From the NCBI GenBank assembly GCA_947494805.1, contig CANLWK010000004.1:124001-188000 (forward strand): DNA of 64,000 bases, read 5' to 3'. Shown piece by piece: positions 35,304-43,372 of this stretch (within the stretch, counting starts at the first letter, position 1; every line of letters begins with the position of its first letter). The DNA comes from an uncultured Croceitalea sp. GTDB lineage: Bacteria; Bacteroidota; Bacteroidia; Flavobacteriales; Flavobacteriaceae. A program made the translations under genes and the position numbers. The notes beneath the pieces were generated by a model, which was not told the origin of the DNA, made no database searches, and saw only the letters and a program-made list of their open reading frames with translations.

Positions 35304-36737
35304 ATGATAAATTTCTATTATCTCATTGTGTTTGCAGTCTGTATTCTTATCGTTTTAAATGCAAGAACACCTAATAAAGCACTTGCATATATCGTCATGG
35401 TAATTTTAGTACCTGTTCTGGGTATTCTTATTTATTTTTTGGTAGGGTTCGATTATCGAAAAAAGAAACTTTATCAAAAAAAGATACAGATTGATAAACA
35501 AATGTTCCCTGAACTAGAGCGAGAGGCCATTGCTTTTTCTGTTAAAAGCATAGAGGAACACAAAAATAAACTAGGCCATTTTTACGGGCTTGCAAAAACG
35601 AGAACCATCACTCATTTAAGCTCTGCAGATAATAGTGTTGAGCTACTCATCAATGGTGAAAACAAGTTTAATGAGGTGTTTAAAAGCTTACATGCAGCCA
35701 AACATCATATTCACCTTGAGTATTATATTTATGAAAATGATATTGTAGGGAATCAACTGGGTGATATACTCATAAAAAAAGCCAAAGAAGGGGTTAAAGT
35801 GCGTTTTATCTATGATGATTTTGGAAGTAATACAATACGTAAGAAGTTTATCAAAAAACTTAAAAGTTCAGGCATTGAAGTGCAGGCATTCTACAAGATA
35901 TATTTTATTGCATTTGCAAATAGACTTAACTATCGCAATCATAGAAAAATAATCGTTATTGATGGTCGTGTAGGCTATGTAGGTGGCATTAATGTGTCTA
36001 ATACATATGTTAATAGCCCCACGAATAATACTAAACTATATTGGCGCGACACCCATAGCAAAATAACTGGCTTATCAGTACATAATTTACAATTTATCTT
36101 TTTGACCGATTGGAATTTCTGCGCAGGTCAACATCTAGCGTTTTCAGAAGAGTTATTTCCACCTAAAACAACAGAAGAACATAAGAGGGATTGCTTAGTG
36201 CAGGTCATTGCAAGTGGCCCAGATTCTGATTATCCAGATATTCTATTCTCTTATATCCAAGCGGTCCTGTTGAGTAAAGAAGAAATCTTACTAACAACGC
36301 CATACTTTATTCCAGACAAGGCGTTTTTAGATGCGCTAAAGATTGCATCTTTAAGCGGTGTAACCATAAAATTATTGGTTCCGGAGAAATCTGATTCAGC
36401 AATTGTAGGTGCTGTATCCAAGTCATACTATTCAGAATTACTGCAAGCGGGCATACAAATTTTTGAATACCAACGAGGTTTCATTCACGCTAAAACAGCT
36501 GTTTTTGATAAGCAGGTATGTTCTATAGGTACAGCAAACTTAGACAACCGTAGTTTTGACCTTAATTTTGAAGTCAATGCACTAATTTACGATTCTGGTG
36601 TTGCACAAGAACTTTCTGATAGCTTTTCTAATGATTTATTATTTGCAAACCAAATTAATTTAAAAACATGGCAAAGAAGGACGTTGTTAAAACAACTTAC
36701 AGAAAAAACAGCCAGGCTTATAGCTCCATTGCTCTAG
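35304..36737 (+). CDS. cls: Cardiolipin synthase (phospholipase D family)
   Basis: This 477-residue enzyme has two N-terminal membrane helices (about 1-22 and 28-50, PLDNc-type) and two HKD motifs: NHRKIIVIDG (near H213) and HAKTAVFDK (near H395, followed by SIGTANLDNRSF). It joins two phosphatidylglycerols into cardiolipin. Both motifs and length are normal for ClsA/ClsB. Its position downstream of the HdeD gene suggests membrane adaptation as part of the stress block, although a housekeeping copy may exist elsewhere. Confidence 0.95.
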   Translation: MINFYYLIVFAVCILIVLNARTPNKALAYIVMVILVPVLGILIYFLVGFDYRKKKLYQKKIQIDKQMFPELEREAIAFSVKSIEEHKNKLGHFYGLAKTRTITHLSSADNSVELLINGENKFNEVFKSLHAAKHHIHLEYYIYENDIVGNQLGDILIKKAKEGVKVRFIYDDFGSNTIRKKFIKKLKSSGIEVQAFYKIYFIAFANRLNYRNHRKIIVIDGRVGYVGGINVSNTYVNSPTNNTKLYWRDTHSKITGLSVHNLQFIFLTDWNFCAGQHLAFSEELFPPKTTEEHKRDCLVQVIASGPDSDYPDILFSYIQAVLLSKEEILLTTPYFIPDKAFLDALKIASLSGVTIKLLVPEKSDSAIVGAVSKSYYSELLQAGIQIFEYQRGFIHAKTAVFDKQVCSIGTANLDNRSFDLNFEVNALIYDSGVAQELSDSFSNDLLFANQINLKTWQRRTLLKQLTEKTARLIAPLL

Positions 36738-36802
36738 CGTACTCTTTGCTTTTTTTTTACTAATTTGTCAAACGGTCATGCCTTTATTACCATAAATTGA
36801 TG

Positions 36803-37120
36803 TTATGTGGTTCGGTCTACATAAATCTCTAGATTCGTATCATACTGATACAATTCAAAAGAATCATTCCGTAGTATTTTTAAATGTTCTGATTCTTTAA
36901 CGGCAAGCATGTTATCACATTCATTTTTAAAATAAATACGCAGTTTTTTATTCTTATTTCCCGAATGTAAAAATGATAACTCAATGGGTTCTTTTAAGCT
37001 GATTCTCAGATAATTTTTACCATTGGTTTCTTTAAAAGGTATATCCAAATACTTAAAAAGTTTTAGCAGTTCATTTTTAAAATCTATTTGAAATTGCAGT
37101 GCCACAATCCTATTGCCCAT
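36803..37120 (-). CDS. Hypothetical protein co-oriented with outer-membrane barrel gene
   Basis: This 105-residue cytoplasmic protein starts 3 nt after the barrel gene stop, so the two are an operon. It is a mixed helix/strand protein with runs such as NYLRISLKEPIELSFLHSG and LRIYFKNECDNM. No motif that I recognise. No function is proposed. Confidence 0.7.
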   Translation of the reverse strand: MGNRIVALQFQIDFKNELLKLFKYLDIPFKETNGKNYLRISLKEPIELSFLHSGNKNKKLRIYFKNECDNMLAVKESEHLKILRNDSFELYQYDTNLEIYVDRTT

Positions 37121-37123
37121 GGT

Positions 37124-37783
37124 TTATTTTTTTGAATTAAAATCAAAAGAATATCCTACGCTAATGTTAAAAATAAAAGGCGAGTTTGCTATACCAGCAT
37201 CCATAGCGTTGTGAGTTTCGGTATTACCGGTAAAGCTATTTTCATAAACAAATTTTTCATCGTCTAAAGTTGAACTTAATCTAGGCCAAAACCGAACACT
37301 TGGCGATACCATAATGCCTTGTAAAAAGTTCTCTCTATTTTTAAACGGCAACCAATTGACATAAGCCCCTACACCTAAAGTAAAGGTAGTGTAGTCCACT
37401 ATAAGGTTACTATTATTTTGTGCAGTACCATCGGGGTAGATTTCAAAACGGTGCCATTTGGGTTCGACCCTAATATTGAACCAATTGGTAAATTGATACC
37501 CAATGCCAAAACCTGTCGTAAAAGGGATATGTACCGCCAAATTTTGGTCTTCTAATTCACCAGTAACCGTGTCGCCTGAAAAGTCTAATGAAACACCGTG
37601 CGAGTAATCAAAAACCCAACGTTTGTAGAATAGATTACCTTCTATGTTAAAACCTTCGGCCAATAGCGGTTGGTTTAAGCCAAACAATATGTTGATCCTT
37701 GTTGGGTATTCTTCGGTTGCGGTCTGGGCTTTTGTGTAATAGAACGTAAGCATCAGTAACGTGACCATTAATGTATTCTTCAT
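37124..37783 (-). CDS. Outer-membrane beta-barrel protein (first of two co-regulated)
   Basis: This 219-residue protein has a signal peptide (1-19, ending YTKAQ) and alternating amphipathic strands (WFNIRVEPKWHRFEIYP, GVGAYVNWLPF, VSPSVRFWPR), ending SVGYSFDFNSKK, a barrel-like C-terminus. It looks like an eight-stranded-type outer-membrane barrel of unknown role. Upstream, 55 nt before the start, is a Crp-like site that recurs at the same spacing before an unrelated barrel gene at 42591. The Crp/Fnr gene is immediately upstream. Confidence 0.82.
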   Translation of the reverse strand: MKNTLMVTLLMLTFYYTKAQTATEEYPTRINILFGLNQPLLAEGFNIEGNLFYKRWVFDYSHGVSLDFSGDTVTGELEDQNLAVHIPFTTGFGIGYQFTNWFNIRVEPKWHRFEIYPDGTAQNNSNLIVDYTTFTLGVGAYVNWLPFKNRENFLQGIMVSPSVRFWPRLSSTLDDEKFVYENSFTGNTETHNAMDAGIANSPFIFNISVGYSFDFNSKK

Positions 37784-37838
37784 CTTTTTTCTTTATTAAA
37801 ATTTAACTGGTCACAAAGAAAGAAGGTGTTTTGCTATG

Positions 37839-37854
37839 TTTCATTCACATTTGT
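37839..37854 (-). promoter_or_regulatory. Crp/Fnr-like site upstream of barrel gene 37124-37783
   Basis: Read on the minus strand the site is ACAAATGTGAATGAAA, identical to the site at 42519-42534 on the plus strand. It ends 55 nt before the start codon, with a TTTCTTTG box 17 nt downstream. It touches the stop codon of the Crp/Fnr-type gene. Confidence 0.6.
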
Positions 37855-38435
37855 TAACTTCCACTATCTTCAGATGATTTTCGTATTCTGCTTAAAGATT
37901 GTGGGCGCATTCCCAAATAGGCGGCCAAGTGGTATTGAGGTACCCGTTGTATGAACTCAGGATTTTGCTGCATTAGTTTATAATATCGCTCTTTTGCAAT
38001 AAGCATGGCCAAATCTGCCGCATGCTGTGTTGATTGATAAAATGCTTTCTCGACCTGCTGGTCTCTTAACTTCTGGTATTTTGGATGTTTTTCGAAAAGC
38101 CTATACATATCAGTTGATTTTAATATAAGCAGTTCACTATTTTCTAAAGCAATAATATTCATATCCGACGATATTTTATTGGTAAAACTTTTTAAATAAG
38201 CGGCCCAATTGTTTTCAGGTGTAAAATCACAAGGAACTATGTTGCCATCATGCAATGAATAGTGCATGAGCAAGCCCGTTTTTATGTATGCAATTTCTGT
38301 ACTAACCTGTCCTTCTTTTAATAAAAAACTCTCCTTTTTAAGAGTTCTTCGTTCAAGGATGTCGTCAAAATAATCTAACTCTTCCTGAGTTAAATCTATA
38401 AAATTTAGCAGGCTTTCTTTTAATATGGAATTCAT
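37854..38435 (-). CDS. Crp/Fnr-family transcriptional regulator
   Basis: This 193-residue protein has an N-terminal cyclic-nucleotide-binding-like beta roll (about 20-115; no intact cAMP-binding arginine-serine pair evident) and a C-terminal winged HTH (about 150-190) ending GMRPQSLSRIRKSSEDS. It is upstream of a barrel gene that shares a Crp-like promoter element with another barrel gene, so it is the best local candidate for the regulator. No cysteine cluster for an Fnr iron-sulfur centre is seen. Signal unknown. Confidence 0.9.
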   Translation of the reverse strand: MNSILKESLLNFIDLTQEELDYFDDILERRTLKKESFLLKEGQVSTEIAYIKTGLLMHYSLHDGNIVPCDFTPENNWAAYLKSFTNKISSDMNIIALENSELLILKSTDMYRLFEKHPKYQKLRDQQVEKAFYQSTQHAADLAMLIAKERYYKLMQQNPEFIQRVPQYHLAAYLGMRPQSLSRIRKSSEDSGS

Positions 38436-38602
38436 AACTCATTACAATGTTCTATTAAAAAACTAACGCTGACAAACCAAAAAAATGATTTTGAAAGACC
38501 TACATTTTTAAGATATCTATTTTACGACAAAAAACACAACGTTGGAACTAAGTCTTTACAGCCAACTGTATACGATTTAATTGCACATTATCACACCATT
38601 AG

Positions 38603-38660
38603 GTTTAAATGACCCTAAAAAGTGCTACTATTTAAACAAAAAATGAACTCTTTTTAGCAC
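38603..38660. promoter_or_regulatory. Inverted repeats upstream of the alpha/beta hydrolase gene
   Basis: GTTTAAAT (38603-38610) is mirrored by ATTTAAAC (38630-38637), and GTGCTA (38622-38627) by TAGCAC (38655-38660). The stretch TAAAAAGTGCTACTAT (38616-38631) matches 33919-33934 in 15 of 16 bases. This is in the divergent region between the Crp/Fnr gene and the hydrolase. Confidence 0.45.
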
Positions 38661-38709
38661 CTCTATTAACGAAATTTACATTGTAAAAACAACGTTAGGC
38701 AGTATTAAA

Positions 38710-39579
38710 ATGGCAATACAAAGCATACCACTTTGGAATGGTAAAATCCCAAATCATATTGAATCTGATGAATTAGAGACAGCAGCAAGTATTGCTGTTT
38801 TTACTGGAATTACGAACATTCAAATTCCAGAATTACAAATTTTCCTAGCAGATAAGCCGGTGAGCAGTGCAGCAGTGCTCATAATTCCTGGTGGCGGTTA
38901 TGAAGTGTTGCTTACAGATAACGAGGGAAAGCAAATTGCAGAATGGCTAAATAGTCATGGGCTTAATGCCTTTGTACTAAAACACAGACTGCCCAACTCT
39001 AAGAGTATTACAAACAAGCATGAGGTGCCACTCAAAGATGCGAAAAGAGCAATGCGACAAATACGACAAAATGCTTCAGCATGGAAAATAGATGCAGAAC
39101 AAATTATTCTAATGGGCTTTTCCGCTGGTGGTCATTTGGCCTCTTCGCTCAACAATCATTTTGATATGGGTGATGAAAATTCCAGTGACCCAATAGAACG
39201 GCAGAGCTGCCGTCCTAATTTTTCAGTACTCGTCTACCCGGTTACGACATTTACAGAATCGTTTTCATACACCCGCATGAGGGATTTGCTTTTAGGCGGA
39301 AAACCAGATACAGATTTAGTCAAGTACTTTTCTACGGAGCTCACGGTAACCGAACGAAACCCGCAGACGCTATTGGTACATTGTAACGACGACCCGTTTG
39401 TGCCGGTAGAGAATAGTATAGTGTATTACGATGCGTTAAGGGAGAAAAATGTTGAAGTAGAAATGCATTTATACCCCGAAGGTGGTCATGGGTTTGCGCT
39501 TGCTGAGGATAATCCATATCTGCAAAAATGGAAGGACAACTGCATCCACTGGATACTAAATAAAATAAAACATCAATAA
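38710..39579 (+). CDS. Alpha/beta hydrolase (BD-FAE/acetylxylan-esterase-like)
   Basis: This 289-residue enzyme has the GGGYEVL oxyanion region (about 60), the nucleophile elbow GFSAGGHLA (near 138) and a late His in GGHGFA (near 262), an intact Ser-Asp-His triad pattern. There is no signal peptide, so it acts in the cytoplasm on an unknown ester. The first of a plus-strand group with Hsp20 and Dps. Prolyl-oligopeptidase or carbohydrate esterase labels are equally possible. Confidence 0.9.
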   Translation: MAIQSIPLWNGKIPNHIESDELETAASIAVFTGITNIQIPELQIFLADKPVSSAAVLIIPGGGYEVLLTDNEGKQIAEWLNSHGLNAFVLKHRLPNSKSITNKHEVPLKDAKRAMRQIRQNASAWKIDAEQIILMGFSAGGHLASSLNNHFDMGDENSSDPIERQSCRPNFSVLVYPVTTFTESFSYTRMRDLLLGGKPDTDLVKYFSTELTVTERNPQTLLVHCNDDPFVPVENSIVYYDALREKNVEVEMHLYPEGGHGFALAEDNPYLQKWKDNCIHWILNKIKHQ

Positions 39580-39604
39580 TTTTTAAATTTTAAATTTTAC
39601 AATC

Positions 39605-40036
39605 ATGGCTATAATCACAAAACATGCAATTACATCACCTTGGAGTGACCGTATTAGTCGATTAATGTTGCACGACCCAACTTGGAAAAAAATGCATCCA
39701 GAGCGCATTTTACCACCGGTAAACGTTTCTGAAGATGAAACCCACTTTCAGATTGAGTTATCGATACCAGGAATGGATAAGGAAGATGTTGAAATACATT
39801 TGGAAAAAGATATCCTTACCATTACAGGAGACCATCAAGAGAGTGTACCCAATGATAAAACCTCATATACCCATCAGGAATTTATGCACAAATCATTTCA
39901 TAGAGCTTTTAATATTCCTTCATCTGTAGAAGAAGATTCCATTGAGGCAGAATATGATAAAGGGCTGCTGAAAATAAAACTCCATAAAAAAGAAGTAGAA
40001 GTGTTAGCGGGCAAGAAAAAAATTGAAATCAAATAA
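39605..40036 (+). CDS. Hsp20 / alpha-crystallin small heat-shock protein
   Basis: This 143-residue protein holds a complete alpha-crystallin domain: the strand pattern FQIELSIPGMDKEDVEIHL, ILTITGDHQ, a later SFHRAFNIPSSVE and the G-L motif KGLLKIKLHK near the end. It is an ATP-independent holdase that keeps unfolding proteins soluble. It starts 25 nt after the hydrolase and is followed 9 nt later by Dps, so it is likely co-expressed with them. Length is typical. Confidence 0.95.
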   Translation: MAIITKHAITSPWSDRISRLMLHDPTWKKMHPERILPPVNVSEDETHFQIELSIPGMDKEDVEIHLEKDILTITGDHQESVPNDKTSYTHQEFMHKSFHRAFNIPSSVEEDSIEAEYDKGLLKIKLHKKEVEVLAGKKKIEIK

Positions 40037-40045
40037 TTACTGAAC

Positions 40046-40522
40046 ATGGAAAAGATAAACACAGGATTATCCGATAAGGAACGTTTTGGCTCCGTACAGC
40101 TACTATATCATTTGCTTTCAGATGAATTTGTATTATATACAAAAACCAGAAAATACCACTGGAATGTTACTGGAATGCAATTTAAGTCTTTGCACGAACT
40201 GTTTGAAGAACAATACACCGATATCGAATCAAAAATCGATGAGGTGGCAGAGCGCGTAAGGTCATTAGGACACTTATCCATCGGAACATTAAAGCAATTT
40301 TCAAAGTTGACCCGTCTCGAAGAGCACGAAGATGAAGATAGCGATGCAACCACGATGTTAAAAAACCTGGTTGCAGACCATGAGACCATAGCATCGCACT
40401 TACGTAAAGACCTAGAAACAGCCATGGATGATTACAAGGATGCCGGCACCAGTGACTTTATGACCGCGTTCTTAGAAGACCATGAGAAAATGGCTTGGAT
40501 GTTACGTTCATATTTAGGATGA
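40046..40522 (+). CDS. dps: Dps-family iron-storage/DNA-protection protein
   Basis: This 158-residue ferritin-like protein has the Dps ferroxidase pattern at the subunit interface: KYHWNVTGMQFKSLHELFEEQY followed by D...AERVRSLG (about 37-72). Dodecameric Dps oxidises and stores iron with peroxide, protecting DNA. Its position 9 nt after Hsp20 suggests co-expression. Length and ligands are normal. Confidence 0.95.
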   Translation: MEKINTGLSDKERFGSVQLLYHLLSDEFVLYTKTRKYHWNVTGMQFKSLHELFEEQYTDIESKIDEVAERVRSLGHLSIGTLKQFSKLTRLEEHEDEDSDATTMLKNLVADHETIASHLRKDLETAMDDYKDAGTSDFMTAFLEDHEKMAWMLRSYLG

Positions 40523-40538
40523 TAATGCAATAGATTAT

Positions 40539-40896
40539 ATGAAGCAAACTAAAGATTTTATAAACCGTGTCTGCACCCAGAATATCGTAGGTGCGAGAAG
40601 AATGGTTCAACTAAGATATTGTAGTAGAAAATGGTGGAACAAACCCATAAGCGGAAAACATCATAACAGAGATGGATTTTTAGAAAACTTTGGCAGACTA
40701 CCAGAAGTCACTGGTGGTAGCTATAAAATGACCAAGGAATTCAATTGGGTTGAAATGGTTACAATAGGGCAGTTTTAATAGCACAAGAATATGCTTAGCG
40801 AGAGGGTAAGGTTATTTTGAAGGTGTAGTTTAGTACGATTTCACAGATTGAAAAATCAGCCGCGTCATGATATATGAAGGTGACAGATTAATGTAG
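40539..40896 (+). pseudogene. Decayed NTF2-like protein gene
   Basis: Residues of the reading frame ENFGRLPEVTGGSYKMTK match FGNFGKMMELSQGSYKLTK of the protein at 46094-46480, and the earlier SGKHHNRDGF matches AGEHQGKDGF. Downstream the homology continues in broken frames: LIAQEYA then a stop, EGK, and YEGDRLM ending at TAG 40894-40896, matching LIAEEYVEKNGK and YVRIYEGD. Several stops and frameshifts show it is nonfunctional. It lies between dps and a membrane protein gene. Confidence 0.8.
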
Positions 40897-40940
40897 ACGA
40901 TGTCTTAGGTTAAAATACAAGCAAACTCAATAAAATAATC

Positions 40941-41465
40941 ATGACACATTTTAAACTATTCAAAATCAAAAAAATCTGGACTGCTATTGGAAGCACACTT
41001 GTTATCGCCTCGATAGCGCAACCCATAGTATCCTCACAACTTGCTAATATTTCACCCGATGAATTATTAAAACCTATGACAGCCATGACAGGTAACCAAC
41101 CGATGCCAGATGAGGTAAAGAGACTATTTGCAGGGGTATTTGCCAATATTGAGTTTTCCTTGTTGTTTGCGGCAATCAAATTAATTTTAGGGATATCAAT
41201 ACTTGCCGCAGCAAGGAAAATCCCTTATCAAAAATGGAGTTTCAAAGTGTTAAAGGGTGCCTCAGTTATAGGAATACTAGCATTTTTTGGTATTGGCGTA
41301 TTTTTTGTTTATTCCTCATATACGATTTCAGCAGCCATGAATATCAATATGTTTGCATCGCTGGCCATAGCTGTTGTTGGCTTGGTGTTTGCAATTGTGC
41401 CAGCATCATGGTTGTATAAAAATTTTGCCAGCATTAACAATCTTAAGATTTCATTTCAGAAGTAA
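40941..41465 (+). CDS. Small polytopic membrane protein of unknown function
   Basis: This 174-residue protein has about four hydrophobic helices (about 10-28, 68-90, 102-126, 133-155). It begins 45 nt after the decayed gene and is followed by bestrophin. No family is recognised, though a DoxX-like topology is possible. No function is proposed. Confidence 0.75.
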   Translation: MTHFKLFKIKKIWTAIGSTLVIASIAQPIVSSQLANISPDELLKPMTAMTGNQPMPDEVKRLFAGVFANIEFSLLFAAIKLILGISILAAARKIPYQKWSFKVLKGASVIGILAFFGIGVFFVYSSYTISAAMNINMFASLAIAVVGLVFAIVPASWLYKNFASINNLKISFQK

Positions 41466-41484
41466 ATAATTTACAAGTACACTC

Positions 41485-42414
41485 ATGTATGTTTCTTTAC
41501 CTAAATCGATTTTAGTCAATGTAACAAGTACAATTGGTTATATTAAAAAAGAATTAGTATTTCTTATTCTGTACACATGTGGTGTTTTAATCATTTTTAA
41601 ATCTTTTGAATTAGATGAAATACTCATTGACAGTTCAGTCACTAGTATTCTCGGGGTAGGTTTATCCATAATAATAGGTTTTAGTAATAACGCCAATTAT
41701 GACCGCTGGTGGGAAGCTAGAAAGATATGGGGCGGAGTCGTGAACTACAGTCGCAGCTTTGCAGTGCAGGTCATTACATACCCATCAGAAGAATTTAGAC
41801 GGGTGAAGAAAGACAAACGCCAAGCTTGGACAAAAAAGATGGTATATCGCCACATTGCTTGGATAAATGCATTAAGGCTACATCTAAGGAATCAAAATGA
41901 TTGGCAAGACATAGAACCCTTTCTAAGTAAAGAAGAATTTTCAAAATTGACAAGGGTAGTAAATAAACCAACACAGTTAAACCTTAATCAATCAAAGGAT
42001 TTAAACGAAGCTTTTGAGAACGGTTTGATTGATGATTTTAGACATGTTGCAATTATGGAAATGGTTACAGAGCTGTATAACCTTCAAGGAAAGTGTGAAC
42101 GTATAAAAAACACCCCATTTCCCAAGCAATACGACTTCTTTACACTGTTATCCATGTGGATTTTTATTCTCATACTACCCTTTACCTTACTAAATCACAT
42201 GACCATTGCAATGCCTATTATCTCTATTCTGGTGAGTACTGTTTTTATTCTTTTAGAAAAATCAGGTCGAGCAACTGGAAATCCCTTTGAAAATATGTCA
42301 CAAGATATTTCAATGACCGCATTATGCAGAACTATCGAAATTGATTTAAAAGAAATGTTGGACGAATCTAGTTTGCCTAAGCCTATTCAACCTGATAAAA
42401 ATGTACTCATGTGA
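41485..42414 (+). CDS. Bestrophin-family ion channel
   Basis: This 309-residue channel-like protein has the bestrophin signature segment SNNANYDRWWEARKIWGGVVN (about 71-90) and a C-terminal NPFENMSQDISMTALCRTIE region (about 270-290). Bacterial bestrophins are homopentameric anion or cation channels. The four-helix cores are at about 20-60, 75-95, 220-255. It may help ion balance in stress. Length and motifs are normal. Confidence 0.93.
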   Translation: MYVSLPKSILVNVTSTIGYIKKELVFLILYTCGVLIIFKSFELDEILIDSSVTSILGVGLSIIIGFSNNANYDRWWEARKIWGGVVNYSRSFAVQVITYPSEEFRRVKKDKRQAWTKKMVYRHIAWINALRLHLRNQNDWQDIEPFLSKEEFSKLTRVVNKPTQLNLNQSKDLNEAFENGLIDDFRHVAIMEMVTELYNLQGKCERIKNTPFPKQYDFFTLLSMWIFILILPFTLLNHMTIAMPIISILVSTVFILLEKSGRATGNPFENMSQDISMTALCRTIEIDLKEMLDESSLPKPIQPDKNVLM

Positions 42415-42518
42415 AAAATTGAAAAGTTTGTGATTCTGGCAGGTACGTCGTACGCCTCTTTAGGATTGAAATTAGCTTTGCTCTATAAAACAAATTTTTG
42501 CAATGATGTCATTTATTC

Positions 42519-42534
42519 ACAAATGTGAATGAAA
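42519..42534 (+). promoter_or_regulatory. Crp/Fnr-like site upstream of barrel gene 42591-43280
   Basis: ACAAATGTGAATGAAA lies in the near-palindrome ATTCACA-AA-TGTGAAT (42515-42530). It is identical to the minus-strand site at 37839-37854. It ends 56 nt before the start codon, with TAGCTTTA (42552-42559) 17 nt downstream, matching the -7 box of Bacteroidetes promoters. Confidence 0.65.
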
Positions 42535-42590
42535 TAAAAAAGTGTGGCTGTTAGCTTTACATCCTTTAAAATCATAAATAAAATTTTAGT

Positions 42591-43280
42591 ATGAAAAAGT
42601 TACTTATAACAGTCTTATTAATAGTGGCATATACAGAAGTCCACGCACAAAACCCCTTATCGCAACATGTACAAACCGAGTTTGGCATTGGTATCACCAC
42701 ACCTTTCTTGCATAGTGGTACAGAACTTGAACGTGCCGCAGACCTTAGAAGCGATGGGCTAAGCTATTTTGCAAATGACCAAGGTAATAGGGAAAATGTT
42801 GGTGACTACGGTAGTTTAATAGGCTGGTCCATGGCCATTGCTTACTACCATCCTGTAAAAAAGATTAAAGGATTAATGCTAGGTGCCGCAGTACGAAATT
42901 CGCTAACTGGTTCGGTGCCTGATGTGGGTAGTGAAGAAGGTTATTTTTTCAACTTTCTGTCTTTAGGTTTAGCGGCTAAATACTATCCTTTTACCAATAC
43001 TAATATGTTTTTTAAACTGGATGGCGGACTTTCCCCAGTTTGGACCAAAAACAGATTCCTTAATAGCCAAGGGCAGCAAGAATTCTTTCATCAATTTGGT
43101 ATTGGTGGTAATATAACAGGAGCTGTGGGTTATTCTTTAACACCATTTAAAAATAAAACCAAAACTCTTGACTTACAGTTACTATATCAATACAATACTA
43201 CCAGAGTAGAGGTTAATGGTATAGGGGACGACCAATGGAACTATTCTGCTTTAACGCTGATGACTGTTATTAACTTTTAG
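42591..43280 (+). CDS. Outer-membrane beta-barrel protein (second of two co-regulated)
   Basis: This 229-residue protein has a signal peptide (1-20, ending VHAQ) and alternating strands with aromatic residues (GIGITTPFL, GLAAKYYPF, MFFKLDGGLSPVW, ALTLMTVINF at the end), a barrel-like C-terminus. It is not similar to the barrel at 37124, but both share the same promoter element and spacing. Role unknown, perhaps an envelope component of the stress regulon. Confidence 0.8.
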   Translation: MKKLLITVLLIVAYTEVHAQNPLSQHVQTEFGIGITTPFLHSGTELERAADLRSDGLSYFANDQGNRENVGDYGSLIGWSMAIAYYHPVKKIKGLMLGAAVRNSLTGSVPDVGSEEGYFFNFLSLGLAAKYYPFTNTNMFFKLDGGLSPVWTKNRFLNSQGQQEFFHQFGIGGNITGAVGYSLTPFKNKTKTLDLQLLYQYNTTRVEVNGIGDDQWNYSALTLMTVINF

Positions 43281-43323
43281 TCTTGTAAAACGGAGTGTCT
43301 ACCTGCAATTATTACTCATTACA

Positions 43324-43372
43324 GCTAAGCAATTGATTTTCGTATTCTGTTCAGAGATTGGGATATTATACC
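43324..43372 (-). pseudogene. Remnant of a Crp/Fnr regulator 3' end
   Basis: The minus strand reads GIISQSLNRIRKS then IA and a TAG, close to GMRPQSLSRIRKS at the C-terminus of the Crp/Fnr protein at 37854. Only about 15 codons are left, next to the flavoprotein stop. It looks like the surviving end of a deleted regulator gene. Confidence 0.5.
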
